64,000 nucleotides of DNA. Origin: Aurantimonas coralicida DSM 14790 (GTDB lineage Bacteria; Pseudomonadota; Alphaproteobacteria; Rhizobiales; Rhizobiaceae). Both the position numbers and the translations under genes were made by a program. Under the pieces are notes generated by a model. The model did no database searches and was not told the origin of the DNA. It saw nothing but the letters and a program-made list of their open reading frames with translations. Positions 1 through 7,486 of the stretch are shown here, one piece after another. Position 1 is the first letter of the stretch, and each line of letters begins with the position of its first letter. Location of the stretch: assembly GCF_000421645.1 (NCBI RefSeq), contig NZ_ATXK01000001.1, positions 496,001 through 560,000 on the forward strand. Direction: 5' to 3'.

Positions 1-46
1 GGCGCTTGCACCACGAAAGAAACCAGACGCAAGCAAGTCAACTGAG

Positions 47-910
47 ATGCTACGAAATCTCACTACTAACGCCACACCCGCGCAATTCCTCTCGGTCCTA
101 AAATCTGAACTCGCGATAAGGCTAAAGCAGGCCCGGGTCAGAACACATGGGACAGATGATTCGCGGGACGGATTCGTTGATCAAAGCAGCTTCTTCGTTG
201 ACCTATTGATTGAAAATGAATCGAAGGCCGCCAAAAACCCCGTTTCGGGCGAAGCCCGAATCCGAATTTGGACCGGGGTAGTATTCGTATTGGCAGGGAC
301 AATTGTCCCACTATTCTTTCTGTTACCATCTTCCCTTCAAAACATGCTCCAGTTTGATCGCTTTGAACTGGCGACGACATCGAGCGCTTTGATTTGGATG
401 TCGATTGCTCTGGCTACCGGTCGCGCTATGCGGGAACTAGGTATGCGCGCAGTGAATGATGCCGAGGTTGTTTTGCAGACCGACTGGCACGAAACTCCAA
501 TCGCAGCGATCCGGATAGATGGTACAGTGAACACGCAAACCGCCCTTACCGGACGTGCTCAGAACGATTCCTATGGTGCTGAAAACAGAATCCAACAAAG
601 CCGATACGACGCACGCTTAGTTAGCTGCACTCTGATTACAGTGGCGCCCAAAATTGATGCTGCACGTGAGATTGTTTCGTTCAGCCCCCATGGCTCGGAC
701 ATGGATCTACACCAGTGCGTAGCGGATTTATTGCGCGAAGAAGGATCCAACTCTACTTTTAGCGCGGTTACCGCGACCATGGAAGACAACCAAGCCATCC
801 TTACGAAGGCGCAACTTCATAAAGCCGAACTCGAACTACGTCTGGCACAGACTCGAGAGGAGTTAAGGCGTATCGAGATGGATAGTGGGGATATCGACCG
901 CCGCGATTAG
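47..910 (+). CDS. Hypothetical membrane protein with C-terminal coiled coil
   Basis: The 287-residue product has no family I recognise. Two hydrophobic segments lie close together (about residues 75-95 and 112-125), followed by a soluble domain of about 120 residues. The tail (about residues 250-283) is rich in Glu, Arg, Leu and Gln and looks like a coiled coil. This suggests an inner-membrane anchor with most of the protein in the cytoplasm. Base composition is clearly AT-richer than the genes to its right, a sign of acquisition. No good Shine-Dalgarno sequence precedes the ATG, so the start is uncertain. The gene stands alone; its upstream neighbour is outside the window. Function unknown. 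Confidence 0.6.
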   Translation: MLRNLTTNATPAQFLSVLKSELAIRLKQARVRTHGTDDSRDGFVDQSSFFVDLLIENESKAAKNPVSGEARIRIWTGVVFVLAGTIVPLFFLLPSSLQNMLQFDRFELATTSSALIWMSIALATGRAMRELGMRAVNDAEVVLQTDWHETPIAAIRIDGTVNTQTALTGRAQNDSYGAENRIQQSRYDARLVSCTLITVAPKIDAAREIVSFSPHGSDMDLHQCVADLLREEGSNSTFSAVTATMEDNQAILTKAQLHKAELELRLAQTREELRRIEMDSGDIDRRD

Positions 911-941
911 CAATCGCGATATGCCTATATACTCCACAAAC

Positions 942-966
942 AAAAACGGCGCCGTTTCCGGCGCCG
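942..966 (-). terminator. Rho-independent terminator of hsp20
   Basis: Two CGGCGCCG arms (947-954 and 959-966) pair across a four-base loop. Read on the minus strand the stem is followed by a T run (942-946), as expected just downstream of the hsp20 stop. It sits between the convergent orphan gene and hsp20. Confidence 0.75.
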
Positions 967-994
967 CTCTCTTCCCGTTCCGAGTGTACGCTGA

Positions 995-1462
995 TCAGGC
1001 GGCGTTCGCCTCGATCTGCTTCTCGTTGACATTGTCGGCCGTGTTGATGGCGATCCGGCGCGGCTTCATCGCCTCCGGGATCACCCGCACGAGGTCGATA
1101 TGCAGGAGGCCGTTCTTCAGGGCGGCGCCCTTCACCTCGACATATTCGGCCAGCTGGAAGCGGCGCTCGAAGGCGCGGCCGGCAATGCCGCGATAGAGCG
1201 TCTCGAACGTCTCGCTCTCCTGGCTCTCGGCCTTCTCGCCCTTGACCGTCAGCACGTTCTCGCGTGCCTCGATCGACAGTTCCTCGTCACCGAAGCCGGC
1301 GACGGCGAGCGTCACGCGATAGGCGTTCTCGCCGGTGCGCTCGATGTTGTAGGGCGGATAGGTCTGGCCGTTGTCGGAGAGCGTCTGGCTGTCGAGCAGC
1401 GAGAACAGCCGGTCGAAACCGACGGTGGAACGATAGAGGGGGGCAAAATCGACATGACGCAT
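995..1462 (-). CDS. Small heat shock protein, Hsp20/IbpA family
   Basis: This 155-residue protein is an ATP-independent holdase chaperone that keeps unfolded proteins soluble for refolding by DnaK/ClpB. The N-terminus MRHVDFAPLYRSTVGFDRLF is the usual start of rhizobial IbpA-type proteins. The alpha-crystallin domain follows (about residues 35-125), with the motif NVLTVKGEK, and there is a short variable tail. A second ATG lies four codons upstream, but the GGAGA motif lies between the two ATGs at the right distance from the inner one, so I take the inner start. A RpoH promoter and a ROSE-like 5' leader precede it, so heat control is expected at both transcription and translation. It is monocistronic with its own terminator. 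Confidence 0.93.
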   Translation of the reverse strand: MRHVDFAPLYRSTVGFDRLFSLLDSQTLSDNGQTYPPYNIERTGENAYRVTLAVAGFGDEELSIEARENVLTVKGEKAESQESETFETLYRGIAGRAFERRFQLAEYVEVKGAALKNGLLHIDLVRVIPEAMKPRRIAINTADNVNEKQIEANAA

Positions 1463-1566
1463 GATGTTCTCCATTCAGAAGCAACGAGGTTTGCGTGAAG
1501 TCGCCCGGCACGCATCCCGAATTGGCGATGCAGCCCGGCGTGCGGCCCCGTCTCGGCGACCGCATG
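1463..1566 (-). promoter_or_regulatory. ROSE-like RNA thermometer in the hsp20 5' UTR
   Basis: The leader of about 100 nt between the predicted transcription start and the hsp20 ATG ends in TTGCTTCTGAATGGAGAA (1484 down to 1467). The TTGCT segment faces the GGAGA Shine-Dalgarno across a tiny loop. A U(U/C)GCU element pairing imperfectly with the ribosome binding site just before a small heat shock gene is the hallmark of ROSE elements in rhizobia. The upstream leader is GC-rich and can form further hairpins. Family membership is from recognition; folding was not computed. Confidence 0.75.
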
Positions 1567-1573
1567 ACAAAAA

Positions 1574-1599
1574 TAATGGCGCGATTTTTGCTGTTCAAG
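1574..1599 (-). promoter_or_regulatory. RpoH (sigma-32) type promoter of hsp20
   Basis: Minus strand reads CTTGAA (1599-1594), a 14-nt spacer, then CCATTA (1579-1574), preceded by GCG and followed by TTTTT. This fits the alphaproteobacterial heat shock consensus (CTTGAA / CCATNT) and places the start near 1566. Confidence 0.75.
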
Positions 1600-2089
1600 A
1601 GCGCCCGCAAGCCGGCCTTGCAGATTTTTCTTGAGCCCGCCCTCCCGCGCGCGTCGCAGGCGTGCCATCCCGACAGGCTGCCCAACGCTCTGATCGTGCA
1701 TGGTTTTCCGGCGGGCCTGCCTGAACCGCAGATGAATGCCGCCTTCCGCGACCGTTCATCTGCCCTGGTGCAATGTGGCGTCAGATTTCAGCCGCCCACG
1801 AGACATCGGGCGGCCCGCCAAACGGTCGCAGCGTCCCGTCCCTTCCGCTGTGGCCGCTCCGGCCGGAAGCCTGTCAAAGGGCTTCCGGTCGATCCCCTTC
1901 CCACCCCTGTCCCGCTGCCTCGCCGCCAGCTTCACACCCCGGCCTTCCGGGTCTGACGCCGCCGCCACTCCGGCTGGCCGCCGGCGCGGAAGGCTTTGAC
2001 CCGCCCGGCCCCGGCCACTAAAAGCGCGCAACGGCCATGGCCGCCGGATTGCCAGCAGAACGGCCGGTCCCGGGCGAAGCGGATACGAC
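1600..2089. other. Intergenic region, no gene seen
   Basis: About 490 GC-rich bases between the hsp20 promoter and the hydrolase gene. Open frames here have no recognisable domains or good ribosome binding sites. Nothing else is apparent. Confidence 0.5.
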
Positions 2090-3064
2090 ATGAACGAAGC
2101 CTTCAATCCGGACGAACTCGTCGTCACCGAGGCCAATCCGGCGCCCGCCGGCATCACCGCCTCGACTTTCCGCGCCCCCGACGGCAAGCGCCTGCGCTAT
2201 GCGGTCTCGCCTTCGGCGCTGGAGCGCACCCGCGGCACCGTCATCCTGCTGCAGGGCCGCAACGAGAATATCGAGAAATATTTCGAGACCATCGGCGAGC
2301 TCAATCGCCGCGGCTACATGGTCGCCACCTTCGACTGGCGCGGCCAGGGCGGCTCGGAACGCATGCTGCGCGATCGCCGCCGCGGCTATGTCCGCCGCTT
2401 CGGCGCCTATGTGAACGACCTGGAAGCCTTCATCCAGGACGTCGCCCTGCCCGACTGCCGCGGCCCCTTCGTCATCCTCGCCCATTCCATGGGCGGCCTC
2501 GTCGCGCTCACCGCCGCACCGCGCCTCGTCAACAGCATCGAGCGCATGGTGCTCAGCGCGCCGCTGGTCGCCTTCCCGGCGAACCGCGCCATCGGCACAA
2601 GGGGCCTGCATCGTCTCGCCCGGCTCGGTCGCTGGCTCGGCCTCGGCCGGCTGCCGGTCGCCCCGTCGCTGCTGCCCGGCCGGCGCATCCGCGCCGCCAG
2701 CCCCGCCCTCAGCAGCGATCCCAAGCGCCTGGCCCGCAACGCCGCGCTCGCCGAGGCGGCGCCGTGGCTGTTCCTCGGCAAGCCGACCGTGTCGTGGCTG
2801 GCGGCGGTCACCGGCGCCATGCGCCGGCTGGAGGATTCCGACAATATCGCCCGGCTGGGCGTGCCCACCCTCATCGTTACCGCCGGCCAGGATGCCGTCG
2901 TCGACAGCCGCGCCGCCGAGCGGCTGGCCTGGCGCATGCGCTCGGGCTCCAGCCTGACCATTCCCTTCGCCCGGCACGAATTGCTGCAGGAGGCCGACCG
3001 CTTCCGCGCCCCCTTCATGGAGGCGTTCGAATCCTTCACCGCCGGCGCCCTGCCCCTCGACTGA
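2090..3064 (+). CDS. Alpha/beta hydrolase, lysophospholipase L2-like (S33 superfamily)
   Basis: The 324-residue protein is a serine hydrolase of the PldB/monoacylglycerol lipase type, probably acting on lysophospholipids or monoglycerides. The nucleophile elbow AHSMGG places the catalytic serine at residue 133. An Asp in VTAGQDAVVDS (about 268) and a His in ARHELLQEA (about 298) complete the triad. The segment TFDWRGQGGS near residues 80-89 is typical of the family. There is no signal peptide, so it is likely cytoplasmic or membrane-associated. It converges on hisN with 57 bases between. The exact substrate cannot be read from sequence. Confidence 0.85.
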   Translation: MNEAFNPDELVVTEANPAPAGITASTFRAPDGKRLRYAVSPSALERTRGTVILLQGRNENIEKYFETIGELNRRGYMVATFDWRGQGGSERMLRDRRRGYVRRFGAYVNDLEAFIQDVALPDCRGPFVILAHSMGGLVALTAAPRLVNSIERMVLSAPLVAFPANRAIGTRGLHRLARLGRWLGLGRLPVAPSLLPGRRIRAASPALSSDPKRLARNAALAEAAPWLFLGKPTVSWLAAVTGAMRRLEDSDNIARLGVPTLIVTAGQDAVVDSRAAERLAWRMRSGSSLTIPFARHELLQEADRFRAPFMEAFESFTAGALPLD

Positions 3065-3121
3065 GCCGGACCACGATGCCTTACGGCGCAGATCCCGGCT
3101 CGCGTCGGGATGGCCCAGCCG

Positions 3122-3895
3122 TCAGCGGTTGAGCATCGCCAGCGCCGCCGCGTGCAGTTCCGGCGTTCCCGCCGCGACGATGTCGCCGCCCGATTCCGGC
3201 CGCCCGCCGTCGAGCCGTGTGATGATGCCGCCGGCCTGCTCGATGATCGGCACCAGCGCGACGATGTCGTAGGGCTTCAGCCCGGTCTCCACCACCAGAT
3301 CCACCTGCCCCGCCGCCAGCATGCAGAAGGCGTAGCAATCGGTGCCGAAGCGCGTCAGCCGCGCCTTGGCCTCCAGCGCCTCGAAGGGCGGCGTCCCCTT
3401 CGGCTCGAACAGCCGCGGCGAGGTGGTGAACAGGGTCGCCTCCTCCAGCCGGCGCACGTCGCGCACGGCGAGCCGCGTGCGCGTTCCGCGATGCAGGCCC
3501 CACGACGCCTCGCCATCGGCGACGAAGCGCTCGCCCGTGAAGGGCTGCGACATGATGCCGACCCGCGCCCGGCCCGATTCGCAATAGCCGATCAGCGTGC
3601 CCCACACCGGCACGCCGGAGATGAAGGCGCGGGTGCCGTCGATCGGATCGATCACCCACAGCCGGTCGCTGGTGCCGCTGGCGCCGAATTCCTCGCCGAG
3701 CACCGCATGGTCCGGATAGCGCGCCGCGATCGCCGAAAGGATCGCCCGTTCGGCCGCCCGGTCGGCTTCCGTCACCGGGTCGAAATCCGCCGCGCGCTTG
3801 TTGTCCACGGCCGTGCCGGCGCGAAACCGCGGCAGCGTCTCGGCATCCGCCGCATCGGCGAGTTCGAACAGGAAGGAGACGTCGGGAAGAATCAT
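3122..3895 (-). CDS. hisN: Histidinol-phosphatase, inositol monophosphatase family
   Basis: This 257-residue Mg2+-dependent phosphatase belongs to the IMPase superfamily. Metal ligands are visible as GEE (residues 67-69) and DPIDGT (83-88), with a later metal-site Asp in the segment YDIVALVPIIEQAGG. The sequence NKRAADFDPVTEADRAAE near residues 32-49 is typical of the HisN branch, which dephosphorylates L-histidinol phosphate in histidine synthesis where HisB-type phosphatase is absent. It lies near the N-formylglutamate amidohydrolase gene, as in many Hyphomicrobiales. SuhB or CysQ-like activity is the main alternative. Confidence 0.85.
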   Translation of the reverse strand: MILPDVSFLFELADAADAETLPRFRAGTAVDNKRAADFDPVTEADRAAERAILSAIAARYPDHAVLGEEFGASGTSDRLWVIDPIDGTRAFISGVPVWGTLIGYCESGRARVGIMSQPFTGERFVADGEASWGLHRGTRTRLAVRDVRRLEEATLFTTSPRLFEPKGTPPFEALEAKARLTRFGTDCYAFCMLAAGQVDLVVETGLKPYDIVALVPIIEQAGGIITRLDGGRPESGGDIVAAGTPELHAAALAMLNR

Positions 3896-4074
3896 GCGCG
3901 CGAAGAACCCACTGAGATCACGAGGATTCCGATCCTAGCGGATCGCCAAGGGCCGGGCGACCGGTGAATGCGCGCCACGCGGCGTTTCCCCTGCGCCTCC
4001 GGCCATCGGCGGCCGCCGCATATGCCTCAATATGTGGCGCCAAGCTTTTCTGCACGATTTCCATGCAGATTCCG

Positions 4075-4102
4075 CTTGCGTCCTGTCGCAGTGCAGCATA
4101 TC
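4075..4102 (+). promoter_or_regulatory. Predicted promoter of the suhB/MmgR-type sRNA
   Basis: CTTGCG (4075-4080) and CATATC (4097-4102) are 16 bases apart and would start transcription near 4109, giving an RNA that ends at the T run at 4193. Match to the consensus is moderate. Confidence 0.45.
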
Positions 4103-4108
4103 TTGATC

Positions 4109-4193
4109 TTGCGGTGCTGATGTACCGCGGCCCTTACGGGCGTTTCCTCCCTAGACTCAGACCGCGCTGCCCTCCCGCAGTGCGGTTTTTTTT
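4109..4193 (+). ncRNA. suhB / MmgR (alpha-r8 family) small RNA
   Basis: A compact RNA of about 85 nt between hisN and the amidohydrolase gene, on the opposite strand to both. It has a short first hairpin (GCGGT/ACCGC), a GCCC-TTAC-GGGC tetraloop hairpin (about 4130-4141), an unpaired pyrimidine-rich stretch TTTCCTCCCT (4143-4152), and a strong terminator: CCGCGCTGC (4162-4170) pairing with GCAGTGCGG (4177-4185), then eight T residues. The pyrimidine motif between hairpins is the signature, as I remember it, of the alphaproteobacterial suhB/MmgR family, which in Sinorhizobium meliloti limits polyhydroxybutyrate accumulation. The CCUCCC element can pair with Shine-Dalgarno sequences of target mRNAs. 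The 5' end is estimated. Confidence 0.8.
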
Positions 4194-4221
4194 CGCGTTG
4201 AAGACCGGATGACCGGCAGGC

Positions 4222-5121
4222 CTATTCCGCCGCCGCCGGCAGCCCGTAATCGGCGTCCACATCCTCCGCGAAGCCCGCGACGAAGGCCGCCAGCCGCTCC
4301 GCCAGCACCTCGAAGCCGGCATGCGGGCGATAGATGCGCTCGTCGGCATAGAGCCCGCGATTGATCTCGATCTGGATCGCGTGCTGGCCGATCGCCGGCC
4401 GACCGTAGCGCTCGGTGATGTAGCCGCCGGCATAGGGCTTGTTGCGCGCCACGTCGTAGCCCAGCCGCGTCAACCGGCCGGTGGCGATGGCCACGAGCCG
4501 GGCGCCGGCGCTGGTGCCGTAGCGGTCGCCCAGCACCATGTCCGGCCGCCGGCCGCCCGGTAGCGCCCGCACGCTCGACGGCATCGAGTGGCAATCCACC
4601 AGGATCGCCATGCCGAATCGCTCCTTCGTGCGCCGCAGCCGCTCTTCGACAGCCGCGTGGAACGGCTTGTAGATCGTCTCGATCCGGCCGATCGCCTCGG
4701 CGAGCGACAACCGCTTGCGGTAGATCTCCTCGTTTTCAGCGACGATCCGCGGGATCGTGCCGAGCCCGCCCGTCACCCGCACCGAGCCGACATTGACGTA
4801 GTCGGGCAGCGGCTCGCAGAACATCTGCGGGTCGAGCTCGTAGGGCTCGCGATTGACGTCGAGAAACGCCCGCGGGAACCGCGCCCGGATCAGCGGCGCG
4901 CCGAGTCTGGGCACGCATTCGAACAGCTGGTCGACGAACAGATCCTCCGACCGGCGGATCGAATCGCCCGGCAGCCGCGTCGCCGCCAGAAAATCGGCGG
5001 GATAGTCGCGACCGCTGTGGGGAGAGCAGAAGACGAAGGGGATGGTCGGCTCGGCCGGTTCGACGACTTCGAAGGCGGGAACTGCCCCGCCGGCCGTCGT
5101 GATCATGGGTATGTTCGCCAA
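4222..5121 (-). CDS. N-formylglutamate amidohydrolase family protein
   Basis: The 299-residue protein matches the FGase family (HutG type), which removes the formyl group of N-formyl-L-glutamate, the last step of one histidine degradation route. Family motifs are FCSPHSGRDYP near residues 31-41 (metal-binding His), RARFPRAFLDVNREPYELD, and VDCHSMPS with a conserved Asp-Cys-His. Many paralogs act on other N-formyl or N-acyl substrates, and no hut genes are nearby, so the substrate is open. Position next to cpdR and tRNA-Val is a conserved Hyphomicrobiales arrangement. Transcribed divergently from cpdR. Confidence 0.85.
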   Translation of the reverse strand: MANIPMITTAGGAVPAFEVVEPAEPTIPFVFCSPHSGRDYPADFLAATRLPGDSIRRSEDLFVDQLFECVPRLGAPLIRARFPRAFLDVNREPYELDPQMFCEPLPDYVNVGSVRVTGGLGTIPRIVAENEEIYRKRLSLAEAIGRIETIYKPFHAAVEERLRRTKERFGMAILVDCHSMPSSVRALPGGRRPDMVLGDRYGTSAGARLVAIATGRLTRLGYDVARNKPYAGGYITERYGRPAIGQHAIQIEINRGLYADERIYRPHAGFEVLAERLAAFVAGFAEDVDADYGLPAAAE

Positions 5122-5277
5122 ACTGTCCCCTTCCGGTTGGATGGCGCACCGAAAAATCCGCCGTCCACCGCCGGATCCTGATTCCTTTTAGAAAAAGTTC
5201 CGGCATTCTGCTATGGAATTGCGACCTCAATGAACAGCCGCCGGCATCGTTGCGCCCGGCGTATCCGGATAACGTGA

Positions 5278-5643
5278 ATGTCAAAGATTCTACTCGCCGA
5301 AGACGACAACGATATGCGCCGTTTCCTCGCCAAGGCGCTGGAGCGGGCCGGCTACGAAGTGGTCAGCTACGACAATGGCGGCAGCGCCTATGAGCGCCTG
5401 CGCGAGGAGCCCTTCTCGCTGCTCCTGACCGACATCGTCATGCCGGAGATGGACGGCATCGAGCTGGCGCGCCGCGCCACCGAGCTCGATCCCGACCTCA
5501 AGGTGATGTTCATTACCGGCTTTGCCGCCGTCGCGCTCAATCCCGATTCCAAGGCTCCCAAGGACGCCAAGATCCTGTCGAAGCCCTTCCATCTGCGTGA
5601 GCTGGTCGACGAGGTCGCCCGCATGCTCGAGGACGCCGCCTGA
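5278..5643 (+). CDS. cpdR: Single-domain response regulator CpdR
   Basis: A stand-alone receiver domain of 121 residues with no output domain. The acidic pocket (E8, D9, D10), phosphoacceptor D52 in LLTDIVMPEMDG, a conserved Thr in FITGF, and the Lys of LSKPF are all present. In Caulobacter and rhizobia, CpdR dephosphorylated through the CckA-ChpT relay acts as an adaptor that localises and activates ClpXP to degrade cell-cycle regulators. The segment ALNPDSKAPKDAKILSKPF is characteristic of CpdR rather than other short receivers. It lies upstream of tRNA-Val and divergent from the amidohydrolase gene. The ribosome binding site is weak. Confidence 0.92.
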   Translation: MSKILLAEDDNDMRRFLAKALERAGYEVVSYDNGGSAYERLREEPFSLLLTDIVMPEMDGIELARRATELDPDLKVMFITGFAAVALNPDSKAPKDAKILSKPFHLRELVDEVARMLEDAA

Positions 5644-5731
5644 CCGGCTGAACCCTCACGGGCGCCTGAGCGACACGGAATCGCGTCGCTCGCCAACCCC
5701 GGTCCTGCGCAGAGGCAGGCCGGGCGCCAGC

Positions 5732-5965
5732 GCGCCGATCCCCTGCCCCGCGGGATCACCGCCCGCCGCGGCTTTTCCGTCCGGCGCGGCTCTAACGCTA
5801 GCGCAAGCCGCCCATCAGATGGCGGCATTCCCGGCGCCGATCCGCTGCCGCGCGGGATCACCGCCCGCCGCGGCTCCTCGGTCCGGCGCGGCTCTAGCGC
5901 CTGGCGCAAGCTGCCTGCCGGATCACGGCATTCCCGGTGCCGATCCGCCTGCCGCGCACCGGCTC
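5732..5965. repeat. 102-bp direct tandem repeat, two copies plus a partial third
   Basis: The unit starting GCGCCGATCC at 5732 recurs at 5834 with about 85-90% identity over its length (including CGGGATCACCGCCCGCCGCG in both). A third, truncated copy starts at 5937 with GTGCCGATCC. The array fills the gap between cpdR and the tRNA-Val promoter. No convincing gene covers it; the rest of 5644-6020 holds nothing else I recognise. Confidence 0.8.
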
Positions 5966-6020
5966 CGGCGACCGTCGGACCGGCCATCGAATTCTTCGCG
6001 AAAATGGCCGCAAGACCCTA

Positions 6021-6049
6021 TTGACGACCGCTTTGGTCTGTGGTCAAAG
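6021..6049 (+). promoter_or_regulatory. Predicted tRNA-Val promoter
   Basis: TTGACG (6021-6026), a 17-nt spacer, and TCAAAG (6044-6049) precede the tRNA by 14 bases. The -35 is good, the -10 is weak. Confidence 0.4.
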
Positions 6050-6063
6050 CCGCCTCGTCGGAT

Positions 6064-6138
6064 GGGCGTGTAGCTCAGCGGGAGAGCACTTCGTTGACAT
6101 CGAAGGGGTCACAGGTTCAATCCCTGTCACGCCCACCA
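6064..6138 (+). tRNA. tRNA-Val (GAC)
   Basis: Full cloverleaf: acceptor GGGCGTG pairs with CACGCCC, D arm GCTC/GAGC, anticodon stem CTTCG/CGAAG with loop TTGACAT giving anticodon GAC, T arm ACAGG/CCTGT with TTCAATC. Discriminator A at 6135 and an encoded CCA at 6136-6138. It follows cpdR, an order common in Hyphomicrobiales. Confidence 0.97.
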
Positions 6139-6485
6139 TCCGAACCTTCCCGGAAAAAACGCCTGCCCCGTCACTGGAATCGAACGTCATGTTCGGATGC
6201 GCGACGCAGCCGCAGCGTCTCTGCGCCCACAGGCTGTTTCTCCACCTGACGCCTTTCACGGCACGACAATGCCAAGCGCCCCGCGGCAGACAGCGGCTGC
6301 GATGGCCCGAGCCCGATTCGAATGTCGGTGCGGCCACGCGCTCGGCCGGTGCAACCTCTCGCCTCCCCTCCCGTGGAGAGGACAGGGAACCGCAGCTTCG
6401 CTTCTGCCGGAGAGAGGGATCGTCTGGACGGCCCAGGGGCATCCGGACACGGTCTCGGACGCCCGATGCCTGCAACCGGCGACAG
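6139..6485. other. Intergenic region, no gene seen
   Basis: About 350 bases downstream of tRNA-Val. Open frames exist on both strands but none has a domain or a good start. The minus-strand frame running across the tRNA gives the familiar artefact peptide of tRNA antisense translation. Confidence 0.5.
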
Positions 6486-6710
6486 TTACCAGGTCTGCGT
6501 ATCGACGAGTTCGTCTTCGATTTCGCGGTCGGTCTTGTTATAGGGCCGCGTTTCCCAGCGATTGTCGGCCCACCGCGCTTCGATATAGTCGAAGGGGTAG
6601 AGATATCGCTTCTGCCAGTTCTCGTCGCCGGGCCTGCGACGAAGCATGATCCTGAGATACGCTTGCCATGGACCGAGAAAACCTAGACGATACAACAACG
6701 CTTGACGCAT
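6486..6710 (-). CDS. Small hypothetical protein
   Basis: A 74-residue basic and aromatic protein (many Arg, Tyr and Trp). The ATG follows GGGGAGAGG at a good distance, which supports real translation. Composition is AT-richer than the flanking DNA. A hydrophobic stretch at the N-terminus (ALLYRLGFLGPW) is too short for a clear membrane span. I do not recognise the family. It is isolated between tRNA-Val and another small gene. Confidence 0.55.
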   Translation of the reverse strand: MRQALLYRLGFLGPWQAYLRIMLRRRPGDENWQKRYLYPFDYIEARWADNRWETRPYNKTDREIEDELVDTQTW

Positions 6711-7018
6711 ATACCTCTCCCCAGCGGGAATGATTATATGCAGCGCGCTGACTTAGCAACCAGAACGATATTTGCCCGCCTAACACAACTCCTTTGCGAC
6801 CCGGGCGTGCATAAGTGCAGGGCTCCCAGCCGCGGCACGCAAGCGGGCCGGTCTTCCTTGACGAAGGCTTAACGACGCCCCGTTCGCCCATGCGCTCACC
6901 GCATGGCTCACCTGCAAGCATCCCGATACCGCAGCGCAGCAAGACCTCCTATATCTCGCTCATCGGAACGACGCGCCGGACACGCTGGCGCCGCCCCGGA
7001 CAACATTGGAGAGAGATC
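6711..7018. other. Intergenic region between two small genes
   Basis: Divergent control region of about 300 bases. The right side carries CTATATCTC (about 6946-6954), a possible -10 for the gene at 7019. Nothing else is recognised. Confidence 0.35.
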
Positions 7019-7159
7019 ATGGCCACCACCCGCCCGAGCACGATGCGCCGCATGTACAACGCCTTCGTCGACGCCCGCTTCCGCTCCGTCGAGCGCGAGA
7101 TCGCCCGCGTCCGCATCTATCACCTGGAAGACAGCGCCCGTTCGAAGCTCGAAGGCTGA
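7019..7159 (+). CDS. Small hypothetical Arg-rich protein (46 aa)
   Basis: The ATG follows TTGGAGAG with good spacing. The product of 46 residues (begins MATTRPSTMRRMYNAFVDAR) is basic and predicted helical, with about nine Arg. Size and charge are reminiscent of short alphaproteobacterial DUF1127-like proteins, but the defining DUF1127 motif is not present, so I leave it unnamed. A longer in-frame extension upstream has no ribosome binding site and is rejected. It has no operon partner on this strand. Confidence 0.55.
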   Translation: MATTRPSTMRRMYNAFVDARFRSVEREIARVRIYHLEDSARSKLEG

Positions 7160-7486
7160 ACAGGCACACGGGGGGCAGCCTGTCCCTTGTGATACGATCA
7201 GGCCGGTTGCCGACCGCGTGTCGGCCCCGGCCCGCCATCCGGCCGGCCCGCCATGTGTCCGACTGCCCAACCGGTCCCTGACCGGCAGCGGCGGCCCGGC
7301 ACGTTGGGAGCGCACCGAGCCGCCTCGTATCTTCCCTTCCGAGATTGCCCACCCCCGGGGAAGACGACACACGCTATCCTAAGCTTACCAGACGTCAATC
7401 CGTCGCTGCCTGAAAATTGTGCAGAACGCGTCGTCGCGACCCGATCGCCTTCGGTCCCATGACCGGGGCTGCACCGGTTCGCCGCG
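7160..7486. other. Intergenic region, no gene seen
   Basis: About 325 bases between the small gene and the 3' end of the LacI-type regulator. No terminator with a T run and no gene recognised. Confidence 0.4.

Noticed and set aside
1495-1956. Possible 153-codon gene in the hsp20 upstream region
   Set aside because: Begins inside the hsp20 leader, has no ribosome binding site and no recognisable domain.
6044-6475. Minus-strand open frame across tRNA-Val ending in a GVTGIEPVTP-type peptide
   Set aside because: This is the well-known artefact of translating the antisense of a tRNA gene; it has no domain and no ribosome binding site.
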